Below the pieces are notes generated by a model. It had not been told where the DNA came from and searched no databases. It saw nothing but the letters and a program-made list of their open reading frames with translations. Of a DNA stretch of 64,000 nt, positions 27,720-36,224 are shown piece after piece; position 1 is the first letter of the stretch, and every line of letters starts with the position of its first letter. This DNA comes from TMED109 sp015660425 (GTDB taxonomy: Bacteria; Pseudomonadota; Alphaproteobacteria; TMED109), in assembly GCA_029936295.1 (NCBI GenBank), contig JAPYTH010000004.1, forward strand, positions 1 to 64,000, read 5' to 3'. The position numbers and the translations under genes are program-made.

Positions 27720-28220
27720 ATGAATAAAGCACCTTTTTTAATTGATGAATATGGTGAGTGGTACTATAAGGGTTCAAAAATCACTCGTAAGCCTATGGTT
27801 AAATTATTTTCTTCTATACTTATTAGAAAAGAAGATAATACATTTCATTTAAAAACTCCAGTAGAAGACGTTTTAGTTGAGGTATTGGATGTTCCTTATG
27901 TAGTAACAAGTTTGGATGTAGTAAATAATAATAATTTAATATTTATCTCTTTTGTTACAAATGTAGATACTGAATTTATAATTGGAAAAGATAATCCATT
28001 GTGGATGGAAGGAAAAGAAGATTCAAATGAATTAATACCTTATAGCTTAGTTAATAATGGTTTGATCGCCAAGGTTTCTAGGTCAGTATATTATGAATTG
28101 GCTGGGTTGTTAGATACGAAAAAGATAAAAAAAATAATACATACCGGAATATATAGCGGCCATGAGTTTTTTATTTTAGATAAAGCAACTTCAAGAAATA
28201 ATTTTATACAAAGTAGATAA
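27720..28220 (+). CDS. DUF1285 family protein
   Basis: 166 residues. Segments PFLIDEYGEWYYKGSKI, RKPMVKLFSSILIR, the short FHLKTPVE, then VLDVPYVVTSLD and the late ARGYYELV-like stretch VYYELAGLL match the DUF1285 fold found in proteobacteria. Function unknown; structures of relatives show small beta-rich domains. It sits between moxR (divergent) and a Nudix gene 3 bases downstream, the same arrangement as in many alphaproteobacteria. Confidence 0.82.
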   Translation: MNKAPFLIDEYGEWYYKGSKITRKPMVKLFSSILIRKEDNTFHLKTPVEDVLVEVLDVPYVVTSLDVVNNNNLIFISFVTNVDTEFIIGKDNPLWMEGKEDSNELIPYSLVNNGLIAKVSRSVYYELAGLLDTKKIKKIIHTGIYSGHEFFILDKATSRNNFIQSR

Positions 28221-28223
28221 AAA

Positions 28224-28832
28224 ATGAATGAATTTTGTTTAAATATTAAGAAGAATCTAATTAGTAGACAGAATAAATTTGTTGAAGATATGAACACAAA
28301 TAATAGAAAAAAAAACTTAAACATTGAAAGTAAAGATTATAAGATAGCTGCAGTTTTATTTCCTTTGATAGAAAAAAATAGTCAACTTAGTGTAATATTA
28401 ACTACGCGATCTAAGGATGTGCCTTCTCACCCAGGGCAAGTTTGTTTTCCTGGAGGTAAATTAGATAAAGTTGATAAAAACTTAATTGAGTGTGCTAAAA
28501 GAGAAGCATTTGAAGAAGTAGGTATAAAGAGTAATCAAATACAAATACTAGGCAAGCTTGACGATTGTATAACAGGTACAAATTATAAAGTTACACCTAT
28601 TATGGGTTTAATAAATAGTAATTATATGCCTGTTGTTCAAGAAACAGAAGTAGCTGATATTTTTGAAGTTCCTTTAGATTATTTTTTAGATCAAAGTAAT
28701 AAGAACATAGAAAGTGGTAATTATAAGGGTAGGTCATATACTTATTATCAATTTAATTGGCAAGATAAAAAGATATGGGGGTCTACAGCAAGAATCATTG
28801 TAAATTTTTGCGAAATTATGAATTTGTATTAG
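28224..28832 (+). CDS. Nudix hydrolase, CoA pyrophosphatase type
   Basis: 202 residues. The Nudix box of the CoA diphosphatase group is clear: upstream TTRSKDVPSHPGQVCFPGGK (the SHxGQxxFPGG UPF0035-like signature) and then AKREAFEEVGI. Expected to split CoA and its derivatives into phosphopantetheine and ADP. Several near N-terminal ATGs exist; MNEFCLN at 28224 follows the DUF1285 stop by 3 bases, while MNTNNRKK would also work because the first 30 residues are poorly conserved. Co-transcribed with DUF1285 and the genes after it. Confidence 0.9.
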   Translation: MNEFCLNIKKNLISRQNKFVEDMNTNNRKKNLNIESKDYKIAAVLFPLIEKNSQLSVILTTRSKDVPSHPGQVCFPGGKLDKVDKNLIECAKREAFEEVGIKSNQIQILGKLDDCITGTNYKVTPIMGLINSNYMPVVQETEVADIFEVPLDYFLDQSNKNIESGNYKGRSYTYYQFNWQDKKIWGSTARIIVNFCEIMNLY

Positions 28833-28855
28833 TATAAATTATAAAGGATTATAGA

Positions 28856-29119
28856 ATGAGCGCATTTATTATTAGATTTTTACCAATTATAATTTTCCTA
28901 ATAATACTTTTAGTATGGTATTTATTAACTAGAAGAAATAAAGAAGAAAATAATTCTGCAAGGCCTCCTTGGTTTTTTTTTATAGTTATAACTATAATTC
29001 TATTTGGTATAATTTTAGTGTTATTTAGGTTTATGCAATTTGGAGAGGAGCCTGGTGGAACGTATGTTCCCCCTAAATTGACAGAAGAAGGTATAGAACC
29101 TGGGCATGTTAAACGTTAA
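28856..29119 (+). CDS. DUF6111-like small membrane protein
   Basis: 87 residues with two hydrophobic helices (IIRFLPIIIFLIILLVWYLL and PPWFFFIVITIILFGIILVLF) and a polar tail ending GGTYVPPKLTEEGIEPGHVK. This tail (G-x-Y-x-P-x, then G-x-I-x-P-G-H) is the mark of the small alphaproteobacterial DUF6111 proteins found between the CoA-type Nudix gene and the CCA-adding enzyme. Function unknown. Its last 14 bases overlap the next gene, which indicates coupling. Confidence 0.75.
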   Translation: MSAFIIRFLPIIIFLIILLVWYLLTRRNKEENNSARPPWFFFIVITIILFGIILVLFRFMQFGEEPGGTYVPPKLTEEGIEPGHVKR

Positions 29120-30353
29120 TTTAAATATATCTCCTCCTTGGTCATCTGGGGTGGCTTTTGATATTATGATGGCTTTAGGTGGCTCTGATAAAACTATGAT
29201 AGTTGGTGGGGCAGTAAGAGATTGGTTATCTAATGTTCCCGTAAATGACATTGATTTTGCATCTAAATTATTGCCAGAAGAATCCATGAAAGTTTTAATA
29301 AATGCTGGTTATAATGTTAAGCCTATTGGCATAGATCATGGAACTATAACAGTATATAAGAATGGTAAAACATATGAAATTACAACTTTAAGAAAAGATG
29401 TTGTTACAGACGGAAGGCATGCCAAAGTAATTTTCGGAGGTTCATGGGAAGATGATGCATATAGAAGAGACTTTACTATTAATGCTCTTTATTCTGATGA
29501 ATATGGATCTGTTCTTGATCCAACAGGTCAAGGGTTTAAAGATTTAGAAAGTAAAATTTTACGATTTATAGGTAAACCTCAAAAAAGAATAAAAGAAGAT
29601 TATATTAGAATAGTTAGATATTTTAGATTTTTATCAAATTATTCTAATAATATAGATAAAAATTCTATAGATGCTTGTATCAAGTATTCTAAAAATTTAA
29701 ATATAATTTCAGGTGAAAGAATATTAAGTGAGTTAGAAAAAATATTTTTAGCAAAAAATGCTATAAATATAATTGATATTTTGGATATTAACAATGTAAT
29801 GAATTCTATATATAATAGCTCTTTAATAGATAATTTTTTTTTAGATAAAAGTTTTTTAAAAAAATTACTTCCTGTCTTTCACTTAAATAAAAATAGGAAG
29901 TATTATGTTTTTATTCTCTATACTTCATTTATAATAGCTTTGCATAAAAATAAGAAAATTGATGCAAGCAAGATAATTACTTCAATTATAAAGAGGTTTC
30001 ATTTGTCAAATAATAATAAAACCTTATTAAAAAGAAATATTACTTGGATAACACAAAAAGAAAGTATTACTAAAACGTTAATAACTAACTTATGGTTAGA
30101 TCATGGAGAATTGTTTGTATCAGATTTAAAAGATATTTTATCAATTATTGATAATAAGAAAGTTAAAATTTTATTAACCTTTTTTAATAATTCTCCACCT
30201 GTATTTCCAGTTTCAGGAAACGACTTAAAAAAGTTAGGCTTTAGTGAAGGTAAGAAAATGGGGAAAGTATTAAATATTATAAGAGACTGGTGGGTAAATA
30301 ATGATTGTTTGCCAGATAAGTCTGAGTGTTTAAAATTTATTAAAAACAGATAA
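29106..30353 (+). CDS. cca: CCA tRNA nucleotidyltransferase / poly(A) polymerase family
   Basis: Class II nucleotidyltransferase. IVGGAVRDWL at about residues 32-41 with the metal pair Asp48 and Asp50 in VNDIDFA, then RRDFTINAL and QKRIKEDYIRIVRYFRF for nucleotide and tRNA binding. 415 residues is as expected for the CCA-adding type in alphaproteobacteria; poly(A) polymerase activity cannot be excluded by sequence. The C-terminal half is unusually rich in Lys, Asn and Ile. Converges with hemF with 5 bases between stops. Confidence 0.9.
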   Translation: MLNVNLNISPPWSSGVAFDIMMALGGSDKTMIVGGAVRDWLSNVPVNDIDFASKLLPEESMKVLINAGYNVKPIGIDHGTITVYKNGKTYEITTLRKDVVTDGRHAKVIFGGSWEDDAYRRDFTINALYSDEYGSVLDPTGQGFKDLESKILRFIGKPQKRIKEDYIRIVRYFRFLSNYSNNIDKNSIDACIKYSKNLNIISGERILSELEKIFLAKNAINIIDILDINNVMNSIYNSSLIDNFFLDKSFLKKLLPVFHLNKNRKYYVFILYTSFIIALHKNKKIDASKIITSIIKRFHLSNNNKTLLKRNITWITQKESITKTLITNLWLDHGELFVSDLKDILSIIDNKKVKILLTFFNNSPPVFPVSGNDLKKLGFSEGKKMGKVLNIIRDWWVNNDCLPDKSECLKFIKNR

Positions 30354-30358
30354 GAAAA

Positions 30359-31240
30359 TTATGACCATGAGGCCATTGGAGGAAGAGACATAAATATTGC
30401 GTCTATGTTGCCTTCAGTTTTTAGACCAAAAGCAGTACCTCTATCATAAAGTAAATTAAATTCTACATATCTACCTCTTCTTATAAGTTGATCTTTCTTT
30501 TGTTTGTCATTCCATTCTTTGTGCATATTAGATCTAATAATTTTAGAATAGCTTTCTAAAAAGGTTTGCCCAATGTCTTTTACAAAATTAAAATCATTCT
30601 CAAAATTATTTTCTAAATAGTCAAAAAATATACCTCCTAGTCCTCTTTGTTCTTTTCTATGGGGTAAATAAAAATATTCATCACACCATTTTTTATATTT
30701 AGGATAATATAAAGGGTTATATTGATCACACGTTTTTTTAAGTTTTGAATGAAATATATTGCTTACAGATTTAGATCTATGCATATAAGTAGGAGTTAAA
30801 TCTGATCCTCCTCCAAACCAATTTTTTGTTGTTCGAATAAATCTGGTATTAAAATGTGCTGCAGGAATTAAAGGAGAGTGCATATGTGCTACTAAAGATA
30901 TACCTGTTGCATAAAAATTAGGATTGTCTTTTGCTCCAGGTATTTTATTTCTCATTTCATCTGTAAAAGACCCCATTACTGTAGATATGTTTACTCCAAC
31001 TTTTTCAAATACTCTCCCATGCATAACTGACATGACACCACCGCCTCCAGATGAATAACCTTCATCTGGCTTTCTTTTCCAAGGTTTTGTAATAAATTTT
31101 CCAGGTTGTAAACTTAAATTATTCCCAGACGAGAGAGATTTTTCAATATTTTCGAAAGTTAAACATATTTGGTTTCTTAGATCATAAAAGTTTTTTTTTA
31201 TAAAATTATACTCTTTATAGTTATTATTTTTTTTGTTCAT
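30359..31240 (-). CDS. hemF: Oxygen-dependent coproporphyrinogen III oxidase
   Basis: Converts coproporphyrinogen III to protoporphyrinogen IX using O2, so heme synthesis here can run aerobically. Signature stretches are GGGGVMSVMHG, KVGVNISTV, SPLIPAAHFNTRFI, WFGGGSDLTPTY and RRGRYVEFNLLYDRGT, ending SLPPMASW. 293 residues is normal. The ATG is 5 bases from a repeated segment that reappears after an assembly gap, so its upstream region should be reconstructed by removing the duplication. Confidence 0.96.
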   Translation of the reverse strand: MNKKNNNYKEYNFIKKNFYDLRNQICLTFENIEKSLSSGNNLSLQPGKFITKPWKRKPDEGYSSGGGGVMSVMHGRVFEKVGVNISTVMGSFTDEMRNKIPGAKDNPNFYATGISLVAHMHSPLIPAAHFNTRFIRTTKNWFGGGSDLTPTYMHRSKSVSNIFHSKLKKTCDQYNPLYYPKYKKWCDEYFYLPHRKEQRGLGGIFFDYLENNFENDFNFVKDIGQTFLESYSKIIRSNMHKEWNDKQKKDQLIRRGRYVEFNLLYDRGTAFGLKTEGNIDAIFMSLPPMASWS

Positions 31241-31281
31241 AATATAAAATTATATAAAGATTGCTTTATACCCTTTAAACT
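31227..31281. repeat. 55-bp sequence duplicated across the assembly gap (copy 1)
   Basis: These 55 bases, from the T8 run inside the hemF start to the last base before the Ns, are identical to 31382-31436 directly after the Ns. An exact overlap of 55 bases is what two contigs from a k=55 de Bruijn assembly share at their ends. It is most likely an artefact and not a biological repeat. Confidence 0.9.
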
Positions 31282-31381
31282 NNNNNNNNNNNNNNNNNNN
31301 NNNNNNNNNNNNNNNNNNNNNNNNNNNNNNNNNNNNNNNNNNNNNNNNNNNNNNNNNNNNNNNNNNNNNNNNNNNNNNNNN

Positions 31382-31436
31382 TTTTTTTTGTTCATAATAT
31401 AAAATTATATAAAGATTGCTTTATACCCTTTAAACT
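31382..31436. repeat. 55-bp sequence duplicated across the assembly gap (copy 2)
   Basis: Exact copy of 31227-31281. It contains the first bases of hemF in reverse, so it cannot be a second functional hemF start. Best explained as overlapping contig ends that a scaffolder separated by a default 100 N. Confidence 0.9.
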
Positions 31437-31560
31437 ATATCAAAAATTAAAAATATTATTTATAGATTGAAAAAAACTTGTCTATTAATATTTTAATCTG
31501 TAGTAAGTAGTTAATTTAAATTAATTTATTAAAATGTCAAAATCATAAGAGTGAGATCAA

Positions 31561-31566
31561 TATAAT
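31561..31566 (+). promoter_or_regulatory. Possible -10 element for petABC
   Basis: A perfect TATAAT, 44 bases before the petA start. I see no good -35 at 16-18 bases; TGTCAA at 31535-31540 is 20 bases away. In DNA this rich in A and T a single TATAAT is weak evidence, but an operon promoter must lie in this region since hemF is divergent. Confidence 0.25.
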
Positions 31567-31610
31567 CTATAAGTAAATATCAGTTATTTTTTATTAAAGA
31601 GGTAATTAAA

Positions 31611-32132
31611 TTGAAAAAAACCACAGATGAAGATAATAAATCGAGAAGAGATTTTATTCATATAACTTCAGGTGTTACAGTCGCTACTGGAGTGGGAGCA
31701 GCAGCTTGGCCCTTAATAGATCAGATGAATCCTTCTGCAGATGTCTTAGCCTTATCTACTATAGAAGTTGACTTAGCGCCATTACAACCTGGACAGTCTA
31801 TAAGCGTGTTGTGGAGAGGAAAACCTCTTTTTATAAGGTGTAGAACTGAAGAGGAAATTACAAAAGCTAGAGACGTAGATATCAATTCTTTAAAAGACCC
31901 ACAAATTGATGCAGACAGAGTTCAAAATGCTAAATATTTAGTAATGGTTGGGGTATGCACCCATCTTGGTTGCGTCCCTCTTGGCCAACAAGGGGAATAT
32001 GGAGGATGGTTTTGTCCTTGCCATGGTTCTCACTATGATACTTCAGGTAGAATAAGAAAAGGACCAGCACCATCAAACTTAGAAGTGCCTCCTTATGTCT
32101 ACTTAGATGATACTACTATAAAAATTGGATAA
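31611..32132 (+). CDS. petA: Ubiquinol-cytochrome c reductase iron-sulfur subunit (Rieske)
   Basis: Rieske [2Fe-2S] subunit of the bc1 complex. The N-terminus has a Tat-type twin Arg at 12-13 (KSRRDFIHIT) and a single helix that stays as anchor. Cluster boxes are CTHLGC (Cys116, His118, Cys121) and CPCHGSHYD (Cys135, Cys137, His138), followed by GPAPSNLEVPPY. The 173-residue frame starts with TTG at 31611, with AGAGG about 10 bases upstream. First gene of petABC. Confidence 0.96.
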   Translation: MKKTTDEDNKSRRDFIHITSGVTVATGVGAAAWPLIDQMNPSADVLALSTIEVDLAPLQPGQSISVLWRGKPLFIRCRTEEEITKARDVDINSLKDPQIDADRVQNAKYLVMVGVCTHLGCVPLGQQGEYGGWFCPCHGSHYDTSGRIRKGPAPSNLEVPPYVYLDDTTIKIG

Positions 32133-32152
32133 TTATTTGAAAGGTATTATTC

Positions 32153-33382
32153 ATGAGTAATAAAAATATTGGCAGTAGAGTTATTGGTTGGATAGATTAT
32201 AGGTTACCAATTTTTAGTACTTTAAAACATACATTGGTTGATTATCCTACTCCGAGAAATTTAAATTATTGGTGGAACTTTGGCTCTTTAGCAGGAATTT
32301 TTTTATTAATTCAAATTATTACAGGTATAGTTCTTGCAATGCATTATACGCCTACCGTTGAAGGAGCTTTTGCCAGCATAGAGCATATTATGAGAGATGT
32401 TAATTACGGCTGGTTAATAAGATATATTCATATGAATGGATCTTCTTTTTTCTTTATTGTTGTATATATTCATGTCTTTAGGGGGTTATATTATGGTTCT
32501 TATAAATCTCCAAGAGAAGTATTATGGTGGTTAGGTTTAGTAATATTATTATTAATGATGGCTACAGCATTTATGGGTTATGTATTGCCTTGGGGACAAA
32601 TGAGTTTTTGGGGTGCTACGGTAATTACAAATATTTTTTCAGCTGTGCCAGTTGTTGGAACAACCATAGTTGAATGGTTATGGGGAGGTTTTGCTGTAGA
32701 TAATGCACTTTTAAACCGGTTTTTTGCATTACATTATTTATTTCCATTTTTAATTGTTGCAGTTGTAATATTACATATTGTTGCTCTTCATACGCACGGA
32801 TCCAATAATCCTTTAGGTATTGACAAGAAAGGACCTCAAGATTCTATTCCTTTTCATCCATATTATACTATTAAAGACATGTTTGGGTTAAGTTTTGTTC
32901 TAACTATTTTTGCATTGGTAGTATTTTATGCTCCTGATTATCTGGGACATCCAGATAATTATATACCTGCAGACCCATTAAAAACTCCTACTCATATAGT
33001 CCCTGAATGGTACTTCCTACCTTTTTATGCAATATTAAGAGCTGTTCCTGATAAGCTCGGGGGAGTAATAGCAATGCTAGGTGCAATTTTTATTTTATTT
33101 GTTCTTCCTTGGTTAGATACTTCAAAAGTTAGGTCAGCTACGTTTAGGCCAATGTATAAAAAATTATTCTGGATTTTACTTGCGGATATTGTCATTTTAA
33201 CATGGATAGGTGGAAGTCCTCCTGAAGGTAATTTCATTCTTATTGGAAGAATAGCTACAATATATTATTTTACACATTTCTTAATATTAATGCCACTAGT
33301 AGGTGTTATAGAAACGACAAAGCCTCTTCCTAATAGTATATCGGAATCGGTCCTAAAAAAATCTACAAAAGGTGATAAATAG
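32153..33382 (+). CDS. petB: Cytochrome b of the bc1 complex
   Basis: Di-heme membrane subunit that oxidises and reduces ubiquinone. 409 residues with the expected landmarks: NYWWNFGSLAGIFLLIQIITG, the heme helix RYIHMNGSSFFFIVVYIHVFRG, GYVLPWGQMSFWGATVITN, HYLFPFLIVAVVILHIVALH, and the quinol-site PEWYFLPFYAILR (PEWY). Each motif is written here only in part. Follows petA by 20 bases and precedes petC by 2. Confidence 0.97.
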   Translation: MSNKNIGSRVIGWIDYRLPIFSTLKHTLVDYPTPRNLNYWWNFGSLAGIFLLIQIITGIVLAMHYTPTVEGAFASIEHIMRDVNYGWLIRYIHMNGSSFFFIVVYIHVFRGLYYGSYKSPREVLWWLGLVILLLMMATAFMGYVLPWGQMSFWGATVITNIFSAVPVVGTTIVEWLWGGFAVDNALLNRFFALHYLFPFLIVAVVILHIVALHTHGSNNPLGIDKKGPQDSIPFHPYYTIKDMFGLSFVLTIFALVVFYAPDYLGHPDNYIPADPLKTPTHIVPEWYFLPFYAILRAVPDKLGGVIAMLGAIFILFVLPWLDTSKVRSATFRPMYKKLFWILLADIVILTWIGGSPPEGNFILIGRIATIYYFTHFLILMPLVGVIETTKPLPNSISESVLKKSTKGDK

Positions 33383-33384
33383 TC

Positions 33385-34167
33385 ATGTTTATTATTAATA
33401 AAACTTTACAAATATTCTTTATCTTAACTATTATAGTATTTTTTGATTTAACTAATGTTAATGCTAACAGTTCTAATAATACTACTGAAATGCATTTTTC
33501 CTTTGATGGTTTTTTTGGGGTTATAGATAAAGCTTCTGCTAGAAGGGGTTTGCAAGTGTACACAGAAGTATGTTCTGGTTGTCACAGTTTAAAATATGTT
33601 TCATATAGAAATCTTTCCGGTATAGGGTTTTCTAGTGATCAAATAAAATCATTTGCTTCACAATTTGAAGTTTTAGCAGACCCAGATGCAGAAGGTGAAG
33701 TAAATATGAGGCAAGCATTACCTTCAGATAGATTTGTGAGTCCATATAATAATCCTAATCAAGCTAAAGCGATGAATAATGGAGCTCTACCTCCAGATTT
33801 ATCTTTGATAATAAAGGCAAGAGTAGGGGGAGCGAGTTATTTTTATAGTCTATTAAACGGTTATAAGGTAGCTCCTGAGAATTTTGATGCATCTAATGGT
33901 TATTATAATGAAGCTTATTCTGGCCATGTTATAGCTATGCCACAACCATTATATGGTGAAGATGTAGAATATTTAGATGGAACTGAAGCTACTTTAGAAC
34001 AAGAAGTTATTGATTTAGTATCTTTTTTTACATGGACAGGACAACCTGAGCTCGATGAAAGAAAATCAATGGGGTTTAGAGTTTTTCTTTTTCTTGTTTT
34101 CATGACAGGTATTTTGTTTATTTCATATAAAAAAATATGGAAAAAAGTAAAAGCTGGTTTATTATAA
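33385..34167 (+). CDS. petC: Cytochrome c1
   Basis: Heme c subunit of bc1 that reduces soluble cytochrome c. Signal peptide (about residues 1-27), covalent heme site CSGCH at Cys63-Cys66-His67, axial Met185 in HVIAMPQPL and a C-terminal anchor helix (FRVFLFLVFMTGILFISY). 260 residues is typical of alphaproteobacterial c1. The gene ends 3 bases from the convergent mtnP stop. With petA and petB the complex is complete. Confidence 0.96.
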   Translation: MFIINKTLQIFFILTIIVFFDLTNVNANSSNNTTEMHFSFDGFFGVIDKASARRGLQVYTEVCSGCHSLKYVSYRNLSGIGFSSDQIKSFASQFEVLADPDAEGEVNMRQALPSDRFVSPYNNPNQAKAMNNGALPPDLSLIIKARVGGASYFYSLLNGYKVAPENFDASNGYYNEAYSGHVIAMPQPLYGEDVEYLDGTEATLEQEVIDLVSFFTWTGQPELDERKSMGFRVFLFLVFMTGILFISYKKIWKKVKAGLL

Positions 34168-34170
34168 TAA

Positions 34171-35043
34171 TTATAAATAATTCTTAGCAATATTTTGCAA
34201 TTTTTGTTTTGCTTTTTCAGGTTGGGCTTCTTTTGGAGTTATAATTGCATTTTCTAAAGCTGTATAGGCGGGGTCATCCCAAGTCCATGTTTTTTGTGAT
34301 ATATTTTTGATAATATTTAAAATTAATTTTTTTGCATTTTTTGAATTATTATTTAAGACTACAATAATATTATCTACTGTTACAGCATCATGATCAGGAT
34401 GCCAACAATCGTAATCTGTGACCATTGCGATCGTTGCATAAGCCATTTCAGCTTCTCTAGCAAGTTTTGCCTCTGGCATATTAGTCATTCCAATAACATC
34501 GCAATTCCATGACCTATAAAGTTCAGATTCAGCTAACGTTGAAAATTGAGGACCTTCCATAGCTAAATATGTACCACCTAACGATATATTTATATCCTTA
34601 GGTGCAGATTTTAATATTAGTTTACTTAATTGTTCTGAAACTGGTTTTGCCATTGAAACATGGGCAACAATTCCTTCGTCAAAAAATGTTTTACTTCTAG
34701 CAAATGTCTTATCTATAAATTGATCTACAATTACAAAATTTCCGGGTTTTATTTTATTTTTTAGACTTCCGACAGCTGATAAAGATATTATATCGGTAAC
34801 TCCAAGAGATTTTAAACAATCTATATTGGCCCTATAATTAATGGCAGATGGCAACAAACTATGATTTTTTCCATGTCTAGGTAAAAAAGCTATGTTTATA
34901 CCATCAATAGAACCTGTTAAAATGTTATCCGAGGGTTGACCAAATAGTGAGTTAATTGATAACCATTTTGCGTTTACTATATTATTTAATTCATATATAC
35001 CGCTTCCTCCAATAATTCCGAGAAAAGGTTTTTTATCTAACAT
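34171..35043 (-). CDS. mtnP: S-methyl-5'-thioadenosine phosphorylase
   Basis: Cleaves methylthioadenosine to adenine and methylthioribose-1-phosphate, recycling polyamine by-product. Motifs: GIIGGSGIYEL at the start, RHGKNHSLLPSAINYRANI, the SAVGSL loop, MEGPQFSTLAESELYRSW and GMTNMPEAKLAREAEM. The MTNMPEAKLA segment with SAVGSL is usual for MTA phosphorylases and separates them from purine nucleoside phosphorylases. 290 residues. No other methionine-salvage gene is nearby. Confidence 0.93.
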   Translation of the reverse strand: MLDKKPFLGIIGGSGIYELNNIVNAKWLSINSLFGQPSDNILTGSIDGINIAFLPRHGKNHSLLPSAINYRANIDCLKSLGVTDIISLSAVGSLKNKIKPGNFVIVDQFIDKTFARSKTFFDEGIVAHVSMAKPVSEQLSKLILKSAPKDINISLGGTYLAMEGPQFSTLAESELYRSWNCDVIGMTNMPEAKLAREAEMAYATIAMVTDYDCWHPDHDAVTVDNIIVVLNNNSKNAKKLILNIIKNISQKTWTWDDPAYTALENAIITPKEAQPEKAKQKLQNIAKNYL

Positions 35044-35045
35044 TT

Positions 35046-35504
35046 TTAACGTACGCCTAATAGAATAATTTCAAAAATAAGAGTTGAATTGGCGGGAATT
35101 ATATTTCCCATATCATGATTTCCATAACCCATAGAAGGAGGTATAACAAGACATCTTTTGCCATCTTCTTTCATTCCTATAAGCCCTTCCTCCCATCCTT
35201 GAATTACCATTCCTTGACCTAGAGCTATCTCAAATGGCATACCTCTTTTCAAAGAAGAATCAAATTCCTTTCCTTTAGCTGCGCATAACTCTTTCGTATC
35301 TACATTTGAATCAAAGAGCCAACCGGTATAGTGCACAGCTAATTCTTTGCCTTTTACAGCTGTTCTTCCTTCTCCAACTTCGATATCTGTTATAATAAGA
35401 CTGCTGGGTGCTTCCATAGCATAAGTTTTACTAAATATAATAATAAAAGTAAAAGTAATAAAAACTAATAATTTTGTAATAGTATTAACTGAATTATATG
35501 TCAT
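35046..35504 (-). CDS. FKBP-type peptidyl-prolyl isomerase, exported
   Basis: 152 residues with a signal peptide (LLVFITFTFIIIFSKTYAME) and one FKBP domain: VHYTGWLF, FDSSLKRGMPFEIALGQGMVIQGWEEGLIGMKEDGKR seen across residues 85-120, then IPPSMGYG and PANSTLIFEIILLGV. A short insertion with a Cys (KELCAAKGKEF) follows the first strand pair. Works on protein folding in the periplasm. Two bases separate it from mtnP. Confidence 0.93.
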   Translation of the reverse strand: MTYNSVNTITKLLVFITFTFIIIFSKTYAMEAPSSLIITDIEVGEGRTAVKGKELAVHYTGWLFDSNVDTKELCAAKGKEFDSSLKRGMPFEIALGQGMVIQGWEEGLIGMKEDGKRCLVIPPSMGYGNHDMGNIIPANSTLIFEIILLGVR

Positions 35505-35525
35505 GTATATTTTCCTATAATTTAA

Positions 35526-36206
35526 TTATAATGATTTTTTTAGAAAATCTAATGTTCTTTTATATGCTAATCCAGCTGATTCTTCATGATAACTATTTCT
35601 TTGATCACAGAAAAAACCATGGTCTGCATTTTTATATTTATATACTTCAATATCAGCAGTTGCTTGTTTAGAAAAATTAATAATTTTATTTTGGTCGTCT
35701 TCATTAATTGAATTATCTCGCTCACCTAAATGTACCAGAGTAGGGCACCTAGGTTGTTTTTCTAAGAAATTAGTTATTTGTGATCCATAAAAACATACGG
35801 AGGCATCTAGCCCATATGCAGAGCAAGCTACATTCCATGATAATGTACCACCATAACAGAAACCTACTGTAGCAACATTGTAGTCTACTTTAAGATTTGC
35901 AATACAGCTTATAATATCCATTGTAGGTAATTCCCACCCTGATTTTTCTTTTAATTCTTTTCCTTTTTTTATATCTTTAGATGAATAGTTAAGGTTGACA
36001 TTATCTTCTATTCTATAGAATAAATCTGGCACCCAGGTTATAAAGCCTTCTTTGGCAAATTTTTTTGCAATACTTTTAATATGATCATTTGTTCCAAAAA
36101 TTTCTTGTATTAATACTATCGCTCCAATTCTTGAAATAGAAGGCTCATAAATATAAACCGGCAGATCTTTATCATCAGCTGATTTAATTAAAATTTTATT
36201 ATTCAT
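35526..36206 (-). CDS. Dienelactone hydrolase family protein
   Basis: Alpha/beta hydrolase of 226 residues. The nucleophile elbow is GFCYGG (Cys as in dienelactone hydrolases), with an Asp in LGERDNSI and the His in NADHGFFCD completing the triad. QEIFGTNDHI near residue 36 is the conserved Glu region. Natural substrate unknown; the family is wide and includes carboxymethylenebutenolidases. Its neighbours give no pathway hint. Confidence 0.9.
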   Translation of the reverse strand: MNNKILIKSADDKDLPVYIYEPSISRIGAIVLIQEIFGTNDHIKSIAKKFAKEGFITWVPDLFYRIEDNVNLNYSSKDIKKGKELKEKSGWELPTMDIISCIANLKVDYNVATVGFCYGGTLSWNVACSAYGLDASVCFYGSQITNFLEKQPRCPTLVHLGERDNSINEDDQNKIINFSKQATADIEVYKYKNADHGFFCDQRNSYHEESAGLAYKRTLDFLKKSL

Positions 36207-36224
36207 ATTATTTCCTTAAATTAT

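Larger units (their letters stand above)
31241..31610. other. hemF-petA intergenic region with an artefactual 100-N gap (31282-31381)
   Basis: 370 bases without a gene. They hold 41 real bases, 100 Ns, a 55-base second copy of sequence 31227-31281 and 174 new bases leading to petA. If the two copies are one sequence, the true intergenic distance is about 215 bases (155 fewer). The remainder is AT-rich with a TATAAT at 31561-31566; no RNA gene or ORF is visible. Confidence 0.85.

Noticed and set aside
31227..31436. Biological direct repeat of 55 bp near hemF
   Set aside because: The copies flank a default 100-N gap and abut the contig ends, so contig overlap explains them better.
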